From Sphaerochaeta associata (lineage in GTDB: Bacteria > Spirochaetota > Spirochaetia > Sphaerochaetales > Sphaerochaetaceae): a DNA stretch of 64,000 bases. The stretch's first letter is position 1, and each line of letters starts with the position of its first letter. Position numbers and translations under genes: made by a program. Shown one piece after another: positions 26,137-35,764 of the stretch. The notes beneath the pieces were generated by a model that did not search any database, was not told where the DNA came from, and worked only from the letters and a program-made list of their open reading frames with translations. The stretch is taken from contig NZ_CP094929.1 in assembly GCF_022869165.1 (NCBI RefSeq), forward strand, positions 1,302,001 to 1,366,000, in the 5' to 3' direction.

Positions 26137-26170
26137 ATGACAAAATACAATTTCAAAAAACCAAAACCGT

Positions 26171-26244
<74 letters not shown>

Positions 26245-26262
26245 GTTCACGACCCGATCAAG

Positions 26263-26335
26263 GGTGAGAGACGGGGCTCGAACCCGCAACAGCCAGATCC
26301 ACAATCTGGTGCTCTACCATTGAACTACTCCCACC
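26263..26335 (-). tRNA. tRNA-His(GTG)
   Basis: 73 nt including the extra 5' G opposite the discriminator C, a hallmark of histidine tRNA. Anticodon loop TTGTGGA (GTG). First gene of the cluster His-Arg-Lys-Leu-Gly. Confidence 0.94.
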
Positions 26336-26472
26336 ATGGTAGCTGAAGCAGTGGCTACTCACCAGTGCGTTTCAACGTTGCATACTATGCCCTAAAGACT
26401 TTTGTTTGTCAACAACCCTTGCTGAAATTTTGCAAAAATTTGAGGAGGCCGATACAACTGTTTTTCCTGCAA

Positions 26473-28734
26473 TCAATTGCCTCCGTGCACCTTTTTGACA
26501 ACAGCGGCAAAAGCCCCGGTGCCCTTTTCATCCCTCTCAACGATTGTTATCGGTTGTCGTGAAGCATGGACAAATGCCAAGTGATGTCTCCAGTGCAAGG
26601 CCCTGTTGGCCAACAGATCCTCCAGCCTCCTTTGCAATGCAGTGGCATCAACTTCAAGCCCCAGCTTCTCGAACGAAGGCAGATAGGAAGAGATCATATA
26701 GCGCCTGATGTCATCAGATCCCATCATCCGCTGTTCGGTCAAGTCCAGCGAAGTAACCACAGCCAAAAGATTCTCGACCTCGAACATGGACTGAAGGTAT
26801 TCTTCATCCCAGTTGGTCAATGCATTGGTAGGCTCGCCGTACAAGAGCTGCTCAGCTTGGATGAACATAGGCTTAAGGTCTGGAGGCAAAAAGTCAGAGA
26901 GCCGGGAGCCCTTGCTTGGTACGCTCTCGCAGAGATGCAGCGAACCTTGCCTCGCCAAGCGGGAGGCTAAAGCCGTACACAGCTGTTGCTCTTCCCTGGC
27001 ACGGGAGAATACATTGCGGCCGATGATGATCTCGAAGCGCATGTCCTCTTCCAACGAGGCTACAAGCTTCTTGAGATCGGCAAGATGCACCTGTGGTTTT
27101 TCCAGCTCAGGCAGTGAATCTGCATAGTGATTGATATGATCCAACTGGTCCTTGCTTCGTACCTGGGCGACCACCAATCCCTCGGCTGTCTTGCGGAAAG
27201 CTTCCCACAGCAAGAGCCCGTGGCCCGCATTGCAGACCAACACCCGGTCGCTTCGGCGAAACTGCACCGATTCGAACAGCGTTGTGCGAACGGTTGATAA
27301 AAGCTTTCCGCGCTCGCTTACCGTTCGATTGACCCACTGTTGCCGCTGTTTGTCACCAGGGGAGAAGGTGAGATTTTCCACAAAGGCGTCCACCTCGACG
27401 CTTTCAAGCTGCTCTTCGCGATGACGTTGTACTTTCTCTTGGATGTTTTTCTCATACCCCTGATTGCTCGGCTGGTAAAACACCTTGCCCTGAAGTCCGG
27501 AAGGAAGGTATTGCTGGGCTACCCAGTGGTCCTGATAAGAGTGCGGATACAAGTATCCTTGCCCATGACCGAAACCTTTTGCATCGCGGCTTGCATCGCG
27601 CAGGTGGTTTGGCACCTCGTCCTGAGCCTGTTGTTCAACACCTTTGAGGGCGTCGAAGAAGGCCAGGGTGGAATTGCTTTTCTCGGTTGTAGCCAGATAG
27701 AGGGCGGCATGGGTAAGATGGAATCTCCCTTCGGGCAGCCCGATGCGTTCGAAGGCCTCTGCATCAGCCTGCACCACAACGATGGCGTTGGGATCGGCAA
27801 GTCCCACATCCTCACAGGCGCTGATGAGCATCCGGCGAAAGATGAATTTGGGATCTTCACCGGCGCTTACCATTCTTGCCAACCAGTAGAGCGTGGCATC
27901 AGGGTCGCTTCCTCTGACGCTTTTAATGAATGCACTGATGACGTCGAAGTGATAGTCCCCCTCCTTGTCATACAGTACCGCTTTTTTCTGGATGGATTGC
28001 TCGGCGGCATCCTTTGAGATAAAGATTTCCTTCCCGTTGGCGGGAGGAAAGTGCTCTGTGGATGTTTCTACAGCAAGTTGAAGCGCATTGAGCAGGCTGC
28101 GTGCATCCCCGTTTGCAATCTCCACCAGATGCTCGAGAGCCTGGTCCTCAAACGTCACCCGGTAGTTTCCATAGCCGCGCTCCTTGTCCGCCAGCGCTTG
28201 TTTTGCGATGGCAAGCAGGTCCTCATTTTCCAAGCTCTTCAGCTGAAATATCCTGGATCTGCTGACCAAGGCGGCATTCACTTCGAAATACGGATTTTCG
28301 GTTGTCGCTCCGATGAGAATGACGGTTCCGTTCTCTACCCATGGCAACAGGGCGTCTTGCTGGCTCTTGTTCCACCGATGCACCTCGTCGATGAAAAGTA
28401 TGGTACCCCGGTTGTAAAGTTCCAGGCGCTGACGTGCTTCCTCGATTTCATACCGCAGTTCCTTGACACCTGACAATACTGCATTGAGGGTCGAGAAGTG
28501 GCGCTTGGTTGTATTGGCGATTACACGGGCAAGTGTTGTTTTTCCTGTTCCGGGAGGGCCGTAGAAAATAACCGAGGAGAGCTGATCGGCCTGAATGGCC
28601 CGTCTGAGCAGGCGGCCCTTGCCGATGATGGCATCCTGGCCGATGTACTCGTCCAAGGTTCTCGGGCGCATCCGATAGGCAAGGGGTTGGTTGGCACTTT
28701 GATCCTTTTCACTGGCTTCGGTAAAGAGATTCAT
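26473..28734 (-). CDS. rarA: RarA/MgsA-type AAA+ ATPase with a large C-terminal extension
   Basis: 753 residues; the first about 430 are a full RarA (Walker [13 protein letters not shown], Walker [17 protein letters not shown], sensor [12 protein letters not shown]-terminal [13 protein letters not shown]...[12 protein letters not shown]). RarA acts at stalled replication forks. The remaining about 300 residues are not part of RarA; a segment [19 protein letters not shown] followed by alternating strands and helices resembles a Rossmann SAM-methyltransferase-like fold (inference). The ATG overlaps the upstream lipoprotein stop by ATGA. Confidence 0.88.
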   Translation of the reverse strand: MNLFTEASEKDQSANQPLAYRMRPRTLDEYIGQDAIIGKGRLLRRAIQADQLSSVIFYGPPGTGKTTLARVIANTTKRHFSTLNAVLSGVKELRYEIEEARQRLELYNRGTILFIDEVHRWNKSQQDALLPWVENGTVILIGATTENPYFEVNAALVSRSRIFQLKSLENEDLLAIAKQALADKERGYGNYRVTFEDQALEHLVEIANGDARSLLNALQLAVETSTEHFPPANGKEIFISKDAAEQSIQKKAVLYDKEGDYHFDVISAFIKSVRGSDPDATLYWLARMVSAGEDPKFIFRRMLISACEDVGLADPNAIVVVQADAEAFERIGLPEGRFHLTHAALYLATTEKSNSTLAFFDALKGVEQQAQDEVPNHLRDASRDAKGFGHGQGYLYPHSYQDHWVAQQYLPSGLQGKVFYQPSNQGYEKNIQEKVQRHREEQLESVEVDAFVENLTFSPGDKQRQQWVNRTVSERGKLLSTVRTTLFESVQFRRSDRVLVCNAGHGLLLWEAFRKTAEGLVVAQVRSKDQLDHINHYADSLPELEKPQVHLADLKKLVASLEEDMRFEIIIGRNVFSRAREEQQLCTALASRLARQGSLHLCESVPSKGSRLSDFLPPDLKPMFIQAEQLLYGEPTNALTNWDEEYLQSMFEVENLLAVVTSLDLTEQRMMGSDDIRRYMISSYLPSFEKLGLEVDATALQRRLEDLLANRALHWRHHLAFVHASRQPITIVERDEKGTGAFAAVVKKVHGGN

Positions 28735-29432
28735 TGCTGGCCGTCCTGTTGGAAAAGCTCCAGGAAAGAGCCGCTGCCCTTGGGTACCGGGGTGGTCCTC
28801 AATCGTTCTTCCTGTGATCCCAACTCATCGAGGTATGTGGTTACGAAGAAGGAGTAGATGTGCTCGAACGGATCGGTTGCAACGGCGGGAAGCCCCTCAC
28901 GCCCCCAAAGGGCTGTACCTTTCTGCCAAATGCTGTAACGGTCGAGAATAAGGTTCCATGTAATACTGCTGGTCTGCAATGCGTCCTGCAGCATGCTTCT
29001 TACTTGCTGGGCAAGTGCGGTGCCTTGCTCGGTGACCAAGGCCGTAGTTGCACTTCGATTCCCTGCTTTCAGAAGAGCCTCGCCATTCTTCCAGACAACC
29101 GTTGAGACCGAAGTTTCAACAAGGGAAGGCAGTTGCACCACCACTTGACGGAAGGCACTCAGCACCTGTATTCGCCATACTTGGAGATGGTCATGAAACA
29201 AGGGAATTTCCTGCATCTGGAGAAAGTGTGCAGTCTGTGGAGGCAGCAGTATCTCAAGGGCCGTTTCCGCATACAGGTTGACATCGATTGATTGGCTGGC
29301 AAGTTTCACCACCTCGGTAAGGGCATACTCAGTATCGGGAGTACGCAATGCTTGGTCTTGCTTGACAGAGGAGCATCCCGTAAAAAGGAGAGCCAATCCA
29401 AGCAAAAGGTATACATATGACGTCCGTTTCAT
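28731..29432 (-). CDS. Lipoprotein, possibly DUF4197-related
   Basis: 233 residues. Signal peptide ending in the lipobox LFTGC (Cys19). The body is helical; the pattern GNRSATTALVTEQGTALAQQ and a C-terminal DPFEHIYSFFVTTYLDELG...RTTP segment recalls DUF4197 lipoproteins, though diverged. Membrane-anchored, function unknown. The start is MKRTSYVYLLLG at 29432; a longer frame to 29645 runs into the divergent MATE gene and is spurious. No ribosome binding site; TATAGT lies 7 nt upstream, a leaderless layout. Confidence 0.72.
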   Translation of the reverse strand: MKRTSYVYLLLGLALLFTGCSSVKQDQALRTPDTEYALTEVVKLASQSIDVNLYAETALEILLPPQTAHFLQMQEIPLFHDHLQVWRIQVLSAFRQVVVQLPSLVETSVSTVVWKNGEALLKAGNRSATTALVTEQGTALAQQVRSMLQDALQTSSITWNLILDRYSIWQKGTALWGREGLPAVATDPFEHIYSFFVTTYLDELGSQEERLRTTPVPKGSGSFLELFQQDGQQ

Positions 29433-29439
29433 GGTTGAT

Positions 29440-29490
29440 ACTATACCATCCGACTTCTCTCTTGCATAGCAGAATGGACATCTGTACAAT
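29440..29490. promoter_or_regulatory. Back-to-back leaderless-type promoters of the lipoprotein and MATE genes
   Basis: Plus strand: TTGCAT (29462-29467), 17 nt, TACAAT (29485-29490), 6 nt to ATG 29497. Minus strand: TATGCA (29468-29463), 17 nt, TATAGT (29445-29440), 7 nt to ATG 29432. The two -35 elements overlap. Confidence 0.55.
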
Positions 29491-29496
29491 CGCAGC

Positions 29497-30849
29497 ATGC
29501 TTAGCCAATATAAAACCATGAACAGGCAGATTCGTGCCATGAGTCTGCCGACTATGTATGGAATGCTGTTCACTGCGCTGTACGACATGGTCGACATGTT
29601 TTGGATAGGCATGTTGGACAAGGAAGCGGTTGCCGCAATCACCATCTATTTGACCCTCTTTCTGGCATTGGAAATTCTCAATGAGGTGGTCGGTACGAGC
29701 AGCGTCTCCTTGCTCAGCAGAAGCTGGGGCTCGGGTGACATCGATCTGACAAGGACAATCGGAGAGCAGACTTTTGTCTTCAAGGCTTTGCTGGGAAGCC
29801 TGGGCGCCATTGTGCTCATTCTGGTCCTTCCTCATTTCTATCGTCTTTACACCGATGATGCAAAAGTGCTCTCCCACGGCCTGCAGTATGGCTATCTGCG
29901 TTCGGTGTTCGTTCCGGTATTTTTCTCCTCCTACACCGTCAATACCATCCTCAGAAGCACTGGGGATGCAAAGACTCCCATGAGGCTTCTGTTGGCCTCT
30001 GCCGTACTGAACATGGTCCTTGATCCAATTTTCATGTTCAGCACCATCCCTGCAACCTCATTGAAAGGATTGGGATGGGGAATGTTCGGAGCAGCGGTCG
30101 CCACCTGCATCTCCTATAGCTTTGCCTTCATTGCAGGATTCTGGTATCTGCAAAGCGGCAAGGCCCCCCTGACCATAAGAGTCAAAGGACTTTTACACCT
30201 CGATTGGACCATAGATAAAAAATTGCTTACCATCGGCCTGCCCAGCGGAATCAACATGCTGCTCAGGTCCTTGATTACCATCATCTTTCTCAAGCTCGTC
30301 GCCCTGTATGGTACGGTTGCCATTGCCGCCCTGGGAATTGCAAACCGGATATACCAGTTTTGCGGCATGCCCTCCAACGGCCTGAGCATGGGCTCGGGTA
30401 TCCTGGTCGGTCAACGCCTGGGTGCAAAACAGTTCAAGGAGGCACACGATGTCACCTTGCTGTCCTCTGTCAACGGCCTGATCTTTTCTCTTCCCTTCAT
30501 TCTGTTGCTCCTCCTCGCTCCAAACCAGTTGCTCAGTCTTTTTCTTGGTGGTTCATCGGTCTCCTCCGAGGCTGCTTCCCTGTTGCGTATCTATGGATTG
30601 TGCCTGATCTTCATGTCCATCTCAGGCGGCTTGGGTTCGGCCTTCTTCGGATCGGGCCACACCCGTCCCATTCTCTATACCTCGCTGATCAGCGGCTGGT
30701 TGGTCCAACTTCCCTATGCACTACTGGTCGTTCTGGTCCTCAAGTTGCCGCTTCCCTGGCTGTGGGCGGCGTACCTTACGGGAGACTTCCTGGAGTGCCT
30801 GCTGCGGTATCGGTATTTCCTATTAGGCGGTTGGAAGCAAGAGCGTTGA
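29497..30849 (+). CDS. MATE family multidrug/metabolite exporter
   Basis: 450 residues, twelve predicted membrane helices in two homologous halves; typical segments LPTMYGMLFTALYDMVDMFWIG and LPSGINMLLRSLITI, with GDAKTPM and AALGIANRIYQF motifs. Proton- or sodium-driven export across the inner membrane; substrate unknown. Apparent leaderless start (see promoter). Confidence 0.92.
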   Translation: MLSQYKTMNRQIRAMSLPTMYGMLFTALYDMVDMFWIGMLDKEAVAAITIYLTLFLALEILNEVVGTSSVSLLSRSWGSGDIDLTRTIGEQTFVFKALLGSLGAIVLILVLPHFYRLYTDDAKVLSHGLQYGYLRSVFVPVFFSSYTVNTILRSTGDAKTPMRLLLASAVLNMVLDPIFMFSTIPATSLKGLGWGMFGAAVATCISYSFAFIAGFWYLQSGKAPLTIRVKGLLHLDWTIDKKLLTIGLPSGINMLLRSLITIIFLKLVALYGTVAIAALGIANRIYQFCGMPSNGLSMGSGILVGQRLGAKQFKEAHDVTLLSSVNGLIFSLPFILLLLLAPNQLLSLFLGGSSVSSEAASLLRIYGLCLIFMSISGGLGSAFFGSGHTRPILYTSLISGWLVQLPYALLVVLVLKLPLPWLWAAYLTGDFLECLLRYRYFLLGGWKQER

Positions 30850-30902
30850 CGTTTGTTCGATTTATTGCGACATTATATGTGATAGCACAGGAGGCTAGTA
30901 CT

Positions 30903-31613
30903 ATGTCAGAACGAAACTCTTCAATACTCCAGAATGTGGCGACGCGTGAGCGAACCATCCTAAAAAATGTATACCTTTGGATGACTGCAGGCCTGGGTCT
31001 TACCGCCTTGGTTGCCTTCTTTGTGGCCAGCAATCCCTCTCTACTCAGGGCCCTGGTCGGAAACACCATGGGATTTCTTCTAATTGTCGTAGGACAATTC
31101 GCCTTGGTATTCTACCTCTCGGCACGGTTGGACAGAATGAGTCAGGCCAGTGCCATCGGAGCATTCCTGGCATATTCCGCCTTGAACGGCATTATGCTCA
31201 GTACCATATTCGCCGTCTATGCCGGAGTGGTGATTTACAAGACCTTCTTTACCACCGCCCTTATGTTCGGCGGGATGAGCCTCTATGCAATGACCACAAA
31301 GCGCGATCTGAATAAGTTTGGTTCGTATCTTGTCATGGGCCTGTGGGGTCTGATCATTGCATCCCTGATCAATATGTTCTTGGGCTCATCCGGCCTGGAT
31401 TATCTGATCAGCTTCATCGGCGTCGGTATCTTCCTCGGTCTTACCGCATGGGATACACAAAAGATCATCAGAATGAACGAGCAGTATGGTTCGGGAATCG
31501 ACGAAGAGACCTTCACAAAGCTCAGCATCATCGGAGCTCTTACGCTCTATCTCGACTTTTTGAACCTTTTCCTTTTCCTTTTACGAATTTTCGGTCGTTC
31601 GAACAATCGATGA
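30903..31613 (+). CDS. Bax inhibitor-1 / YccA family membrane protein
   Basis: 236 residues, seven membrane helices; family features VYLWMTAGLGLTALVAF at the start and GVGIFLGLTAWDTQKI near the end, with the aspartate of the proposed di-acid pH sensor. May be a pH-sensitive calcium leak or a membrane-protease modulator. AGGAGG lies 8 nt before the ATG. A longer in-frame region upstream is only the MATE gene in another frame. Confidence 0.92.
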   Translation: MSERNSSILQNVATRERTILKNVYLWMTAGLGLTALVAFFVASNPSLLRALVGNTMGFLLIVVGQFALVFYLSARLDRMSQASAIGAFLAYSALNGIMLSTIFAVYAGVVIYKTFFTTALMFGGMSLYAMTTKRDLNKFGSYLVMGLWGLIIASLINMFLGSSGLDYLISFIGVGIFLGLTAWDTQKIIRMNEQYGSGIDEETFTKLSIIGALTLYLDFLNLFLFLLRIFGRSNNR

Positions 31614-31635
31614 TCCAGGGAAGACTCTCAGAACG

Positions 31636-31660
31636 GGCTGCAGCGATGCAGCCTTTTCTT
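31636..31660 (+). terminator. Terminator after the Bax inhibitor-1 gene
   Basis: GGCTGCA (31636-31642), loop GCGA, TGCAGCC (31647-31653), then TTTTCTT. Confidence 0.8.
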
Positions 31661-32372
31661 ATATCCGGTGGTACGTGACCGAGGATGGCAGCGCAAGGCT
31701 TCTCTTCAAGGCTTCATAGCTGATTTCCTCCATCTCAAGGAAACAACTTCGTCTTCCCACCTGCTCGAGGCAATGGGCGTCCGAACCTGTAAGAATCGCC
31801 AGATTATGGGTATCGGCATGGACGGGGAGATGGATTGCCTCCAGCGCCGAGTATCTCAGATCGGGGAGAAATCCAAGGTTTGCAAGCACACTGTTGGCAT
31901 ATCGGTCGATATGGGCGGGGATTACCAGGGCATCCCTGCTGAGCGCTTCCTCCACTACATCGCTGAATGCAAGGGAGGTGGAACTGACCAAGAGCTTGTC
32001 CACCGTCTCAAGTACTTTCCCCTCGATATCCACCACCAGCTGATTACCGAATATGTCCGGCCGGTTTTTTTGGGCGGGCAGCAGGAACTCGATGAACGAC
32101 CCAAACTCGAGTGCGTCCTCGATCCGGGAAAAGAGGGTAAGTACATGCACGTCCTCAACAGTGGAAACTTCCAGGCCGAATAAGGGAAGTATTTCGCACA
32201 ATTGGCAAGCCTCACTGAAAGCGGGCAGATTGCGGGCGCTGTTGTGGTCGGTCAAGGCAAGAATCTGTATCCCTTGTTCCATCGCCTCCACTGCCAGCAG
32301 GGCAGGGGTAAAATCGTCGTTCGCACAGGGTGAGAGGCAACTGTGATTATGGAGGTCAAGCTTTACCTGCAT
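31659..32372 (-). CDS. PHP domain metal-dependent phosphoesterase
   Basis: 237 residues. PHP motifs LDLHNHSCLSPCAND, LTDHNSARN, VIPAHIDRY and LTGSDAHCLEQ place the metal ligands. Members hydrolyse phosphoesters (for example RNase AM or histidinol-phosphatase relatives). In many anaerobes this gene follows DRTGG and anti-sigma-ATPase genes in hydrogenase clusters, as here. The start at 32372 has AAGGA; overlap with the DRTGG gene is 17 nt. Confidence 0.87.
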   Translation of the reverse strand: MQVKLDLHNHSCLSPCANDDFTPALLAVEAMEQGIQILALTDHNSARNLPAFSEACQLCEILPLFGLEVSTVEDVHVLTLFSRIEDALEFGSFIEFLLPAQKNRPDIFGNQLVVDIEGKVLETVDKLLVSSTSLAFSDVVEEALSRDALVIPAHIDRYANSVLANLGFLPDLRYSALEAIHLPVHADTHNLAILTGSDAHCLEQVGRRSCFLEMEEISYEALKRSLALPSSVTYHRI

Positions 32373-32706
32373 TGATCCTTCCCAAGGCTGCTGCAATACG
32401 GCAGCTTGCCTCGAATTGAGTCACCGCTGTGGTGAAAATAGCGATTCCCTCATCTTTTGCCGCTTGAAGCATATCAGAAGGAATACTGCGGTTGTTGCAA
32501 ATAACCAACGCACGGATACCGGCAAGCGAGGCTACCGCCACCGTATTCTTATGAGCCTGGATGGTTATCAGGACACTCTCTGCAGGGGCGTTCCCCATCA
32601 CATCACTGAGCAGGTCGCCGGTATAGGCGTCCTGGATCGTCAGCGAACCATCTCCCATGCAGTGCTCGGTAAATCCTTCCAATTGAGCCAAATCCTGAAC
32701 AACCAT
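32356..32706 (-). CDS. DRTGG domain protein
   Basis: 116 residues matching the stand-alone DRTGG domain (MVVQDLAQLEGF, YTGDLLSDVMGNAPAESVLITIQ, LVICNNRSIPSDMLQAAKDEGI). The domain occurs beside CBS pairs and in phosphotransacetylase, and as a separate protein next to [FeFe]-hydrogenase genes; likely a ligand-binding regulator. AGGAG 7 nt before the ATG, one base after the preceding stop. Confidence 0.85.
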   Translation of the reverse strand: MVVQDLAQLEGFTEHCMGDGSLTIQDAYTGDLLSDVMGNAPAESVLITIQAHKNTVAVASLAGIRALVICNNRSIPSDMLQAAKDEGIAIFTTAVTQFEASCRIAAALGRINAGKA

Positions 32707-32707
32707 C

Positions 32708-33634
32708 CTATGTCTCCTCTTGTTTCGGGTGTAATGCAATGCTGCAAACCACGGTGGTTCCGCTTCTATTGCTTTCAATGGTAAATTCATCGGCAACCGA
32801 CTTGACGTTGGGAAGACCCATGCCGGCACCGAATCCGAGGGAGCGGATCCACTCGCTGGCAGTCGACCATCCCGGTGTCATTGCCGCTTCGACATCGCTG
32901 ATGCCCGGTCCGCTGTCTTTTGCCGTTATCTGCATCGTTTGCGGGGAGTATTCGGCGATCAATTCGCCTCCGTCGGAGTGCACCACCAGGTTCATCTCCA
33001 ATTCATAGCTTGCTATCGCCGCCCTGCGTATGATGTGCGGTGCAATCCCTGCACTCTTAAGCCGTTTCTTGATTTCAGTGCTGGCGTAGCCTGCATTCTC
33101 AAAGTCATTCTTCATGATCGAGTAGGTGTGAATCTCCCCGCTCATCTCCTCGCTGAGGCTGGTGGTGCGGGTCCGTTTCTCCAGCTCCTCGATCTCCCTG
33201 TTGATTTCCACCAGCAACGTGCTGGTGATATCGCGGCTGGTAATCATGCCGACCAGTTCCTTGTGCTTGTTGAGCACCGGGAACCGATGGTAGCTGAAAC
33301 GGTCGAAGTAGCTGATTGCAAATGAGATCGGCATATCATCTTCGAGGACGATGAGGTTGCGCGTCATATGATCCTGCGCTTTTTCTTCGATATACCCTTT
33401 GTCGAGGGCCTGGATGATGTCATCCATGCTCACAATCCCTATCAAGCGCTTGCCGACCACGATGGGAAGCCCGGTAACCTGCTTTTCGCGCATGATGTAC
33501 TGGATCTGTCTGAGTGTGGTCTCCTTGGTGGCGGTAACCAGGTCTGTGGTCATGACATCCTTCACCTTCAGTCGGTAAATCAGTTCAAGGATGACATTCG
33601 GTGAGGTAATGGTATTGATAGGTATCTCTTGCAT
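32708..33634 (-). CDS. CBS-pair protein with anti-sigma-type histidine-kinase ATPase domain
   Basis: 308 residues: two CBS motifs (about 15-135), a DRTGG-free linker, then a small ATPase domain with YELEMNLVVHSDGG (N-box), DSGPGISD and GFGAGMGLPNVKSVAD (G-boxes), as in SpoIIAB/RsbW-like proteins without a phospho-acceptor histidine. It likely senses adenylates and controls a partner by binding or phosphorylation. No ribosome binding site; TTGCAC-N16-TATACT ends 6 nt before ATG 33634, which supports this start over TTG 33649. Confidence 0.87.
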   Translation of the reverse strand: MQEIPINTITSPNVILELIYRLKVKDVMTTDLVTATKETTLRQIQYIMREKQVTGLPIVVGKRLIGIVSMDDIIQALDKGYIEEKAQDHMTRNLIVLEDDMPISFAISYFDRFSYHRFPVLNKHKELVGMITSRDITSTLLVEINREIEELEKRTRTTSLSEEMSGEIHTYSIMKNDFENAGYASTEIKKRLKSAGIAPHIIRRAAIASYELEMNLVVHSDGGELIAEYSPQTMQITAKDSGPGISDVEAAMTPGWSTASEWIRSLGFGAGMGLPNVKSVADEFTIESNRSGTTVVCSIALHPKQEET

Positions 33635-33640
33635 AGGTTG

Positions 33641-33668
33641 AGTATACAACAGCTTTGCATGCGTGCAA
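33641..33668 (-). promoter_or_regulatory. Leaderless-type promoter of the CBS-ATPase operon
   Basis: Minus strand TTGCAC (33668-33663), 16 nt, TATACT (33646-33641), then 6 nt to the ATG. Confidence 0.55.
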
Positions 33669-33738
33669 AGAAAGGTTGGTTCTCAGTTTCATGTTTTCCT
33701 ACTGCCAAAACACGATTTCTTTGCTATATTGAAGGGGT

Positions 33739-34476
33739 ATGAATACTGTCCCATCCTTGGCACTCGTGTATGAAGACCCCTTTCTTCTGATCGTGGATAA
33801 ACCTGAGCTGTTGCCTACAGTCCCTCTCAAGGATGATCCATTGGATAAACCAACCCTGTTGGGACTGGTAGCCTCTTCATACCCTGAAGTGCTCTCGGTG
33901 GAAGGCAAGAATGCCTGGGAGGGCGGAGTGCTTCACCGCCTTGACACCCCGACGAGCGGCTTGGTGGTCATAGCCAGAACCAAGGAAGCATACACTGCAC
34001 TGCAGGCGATTGGAAAAGCCGAGCTCTTTGTAAAGGAGTATCGGTGTCGCAGCTCGCAGAGACCCGAAGCACAGCTTCCCGCTTTCCCCCCGTTTCCCTA
34101 TGAGGATCCGGTCTCTTGTGGTGGTCGGGAGGTGACCATTGGAAGCTTGTTCCGTCACTACGGCGACAACCGTAGACAGGTGAGGCCGGTGCTTGCAGAC
34201 AGCCCAAAGCATCTGCTTGATAAGTCAACAGGAACCTGGTACATGACCAAGGTGTGGTATACAGGAGAAGAAGAGGGAGCCTCGACGTTCACCTGCCGGC
34301 TCACCTCGGGATTTCGTCACCAAGTCAGGGTGCATATGGCATGGAGCGGTCATCCGATAGACGGCGACGCCGTCTATCATGGGAAAGTGCAGCAGCATCT
34401 CGCCTTGCGGGCGGTTGCCGTTGAATTCCCTCATCCGATAACATCGCAAACCATGGAAATTCGAATAGATTCTTAA
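33739..34476 (+). CDS. RluA family pseudouridine synthase
   Basis: 245 residues. Catalytic aspartate in VLHRLDTPTSGLVV, then YRC strand and GFRHQVRVHMAWSGHPIDGD near the C-terminus. No S4 domain. It isomerises uridines in rRNA or tRNA; the target site is unknown. An AAGGGG stretch directly precedes the ATG. Confidence 0.9.
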   Translation: MNTVPSLALVYEDPFLLIVDKPELLPTVPLKDDPLDKPTLLGLVASSYPEVLSVEGKNAWEGGVLHRLDTPTSGLVVIARTKEAYTALQAIGKAELFVKEYRCRSSQRPEAQLPAFPPFPYEDPVSCGGREVTIGSLFRHYGDNRRQVRPVLADSPKHLLDKSTGTWYMTKVWYTGEEEGASTFTCRLTSGFRHQVRVHMAWSGHPIDGDAVYHGKVQQHLALRAVAVEFPHPITSQTMEIRIDS

Positions 34477-34489
34477 GAGAGGAGTACAC

Positions 34490-35599
34490 ATGGCAGATCC
34501 AAGAGAACAGAAGTTGGCAGAACTTCTCGTCACATATTCGGTACAGCTTCAGAAAGGCGAATCGTGTCTCATCAACGCTGTCGATATTCCCACCAGCATG
34601 ACTGAAGCCCTCATCAAGGCTGTCTATGCCGCTGGGGGGTACCCGGTGGTAAACCTATGGAACCAACGCATCGAGCGGGCGATGTGTGAAGATGCAACCG
34701 AGCATTCGCTTGCCAAGTGGGCCGATGTCGACACCTACCGCATGAAGCAGATGGATGCCTTCATCGGCATCCGCGGTATCGCAAATGTACGCGAGCTTGC
34801 AACCATTGCAGAGAAAACGAACTTGGCAAGCAAGTATTACAATACCCCGGTACACATGAAGACCCGCCTTACCCAGACCAAGTGGGTGGTGCTTCGCTAT
34901 CCGACCGAGGTCATGGCGATGCAGGCGGGAAAGGGTACGGTGGAGTTTGAAGAGTTCTTCTACAAAGTCTGCACCCAAGTCGACTACAATGCCATGGCCG
35001 CTGCGATGGCGGAAGCCAAAACCTTCTTGGACACCGTCGACCGGGTTCACATCAAGGCGAAGAACACCGATCTTACCTTTTCGGTCAAAGGCATGCCATG
35101 GGTTCCCTGCGCCGGGAGAATGAATATTCCCGACGGGGAGATCTACTCCTGCCCGGTCAAGGACTCGGTCAACGGAACCATTACCTACAACGCCGAGAGC
35201 ACCTATCACGGCCATTGTTTCAAGGATGTGAGCTTCACGTTCAAGGATGGTAAAATCATCGAGGCGCATGCCGATGACGATGCGCTGCTCAATGACATTC
35301 TTGACATCGATGAAGGTGCGCGCTACATCGGGGAGTTCGCCCTGGGGTGCAACCCTGGTATTCTCGAACCGATGGACAACACGCTGTTTGATGAGAAAAT
35401 TTTCGGATCGATTCACTTTACCCCCGGCAACGCATATGAGGATTGCGACAACACCAACCGCAGTGCAGTGCACTGGGATCTGGTGCAGATCCAGAGACCT
35501 GAATACGGCGGAGGGGAGATGTATTTTGATGATGTTTTGGTCCGAAAGGACGGAATATTCGTCCATCCCAGGCTTACCTGTTTGAATCTTTCTCTCTAG
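34490..35599 (+). CDS. Aminopeptidase, M29 family (PepS/AmpT type)
   Basis: 369 residues. Metal-site features: NIPDGEIYSCPVKDS, IGEFALGCNPG, GSIHFTPGNAY and SAVHWDLV. Cytoplasmic metallo-aminopeptidase releasing N-terminal residues. GAGGAG precedes the ATG; 13 nt after the pseudouridine synthase gene, so probably cotranscribed. Confidence 0.93.
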   Translation: MADPREQKLAELLVTYSVQLQKGESCLINAVDIPTSMTEALIKAVYAAGGYPVVNLWNQRIERAMCEDATEHSLAKWADVDTYRMKQMDAFIGIRGIANVRELATIAEKTNLASKYYNTPVHMKTRLTQTKWVVLRYPTEVMAMQAGKGTVEFEEFFYKVCTQVDYNAMAAAMAEAKTFLDTVDRVHIKAKNTDLTFSVKGMPWVPCAGRMNIPDGEIYSCPVKDSVNGTITYNAESTYHGHCFKDVSFTFKDGKIIEAHADDDALLNDILDIDEGARYIGEFALGCNPGILEPMDNTLFDEKIFGSIHFTPGNAYEDCDNTNRSAVHWDLVQIQRPEYGGGEMYFDDVLVRKDGIFVHPRLTCLNLSL

Positions 35600-35647
35600 A
35601 AGCGATTGACAGATAAGGCCAAGCTCTGGTACAACAAGGCAAACGTC

Positions 35648-35685
35648 AAGGGCGATGTGGAGCAATCCGCATCGCCCTTTGTTGT
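35648..35685 (+). terminator. Terminator after the aminopeptidase gene
   Basis: AAGGGCGATG (35648-35657) pairs perfectly with CATCGCCCTT (35670-35679), tail TGTTGTTT. Confidence 0.75.
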
Positions 35686-35710
35686 TTCAGGCCCGTTGGG
35701 CTTCGTACAA

Positions 35711-35747
35711 AGGTGTGCGGTGATTTTCACTGCACGCCTCTTTTTTT
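35711..35747 (+). terminator. Second terminator just before the amt ribosome binding site (attenuator candidate)
   Basis: A 12-13 bp stem (35711-35723 with 35727-35739, two G-T pairs) followed by CTTTTTTT. It ends 6 nt before the GGAGGG of the ammonium transporter gene, so transcripts entering from upstream must pass it. Confidence 0.65.
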
Positions 35748-35764
35748 GTTTTTGGAGGGAACGT

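Noticed and set aside
30360-30902. Extended start of the Bax inhibitor-1 protein
   Set aside because: The extra residues come from another frame of the MATE gene; AGGAGG before 30903 fixes the start.
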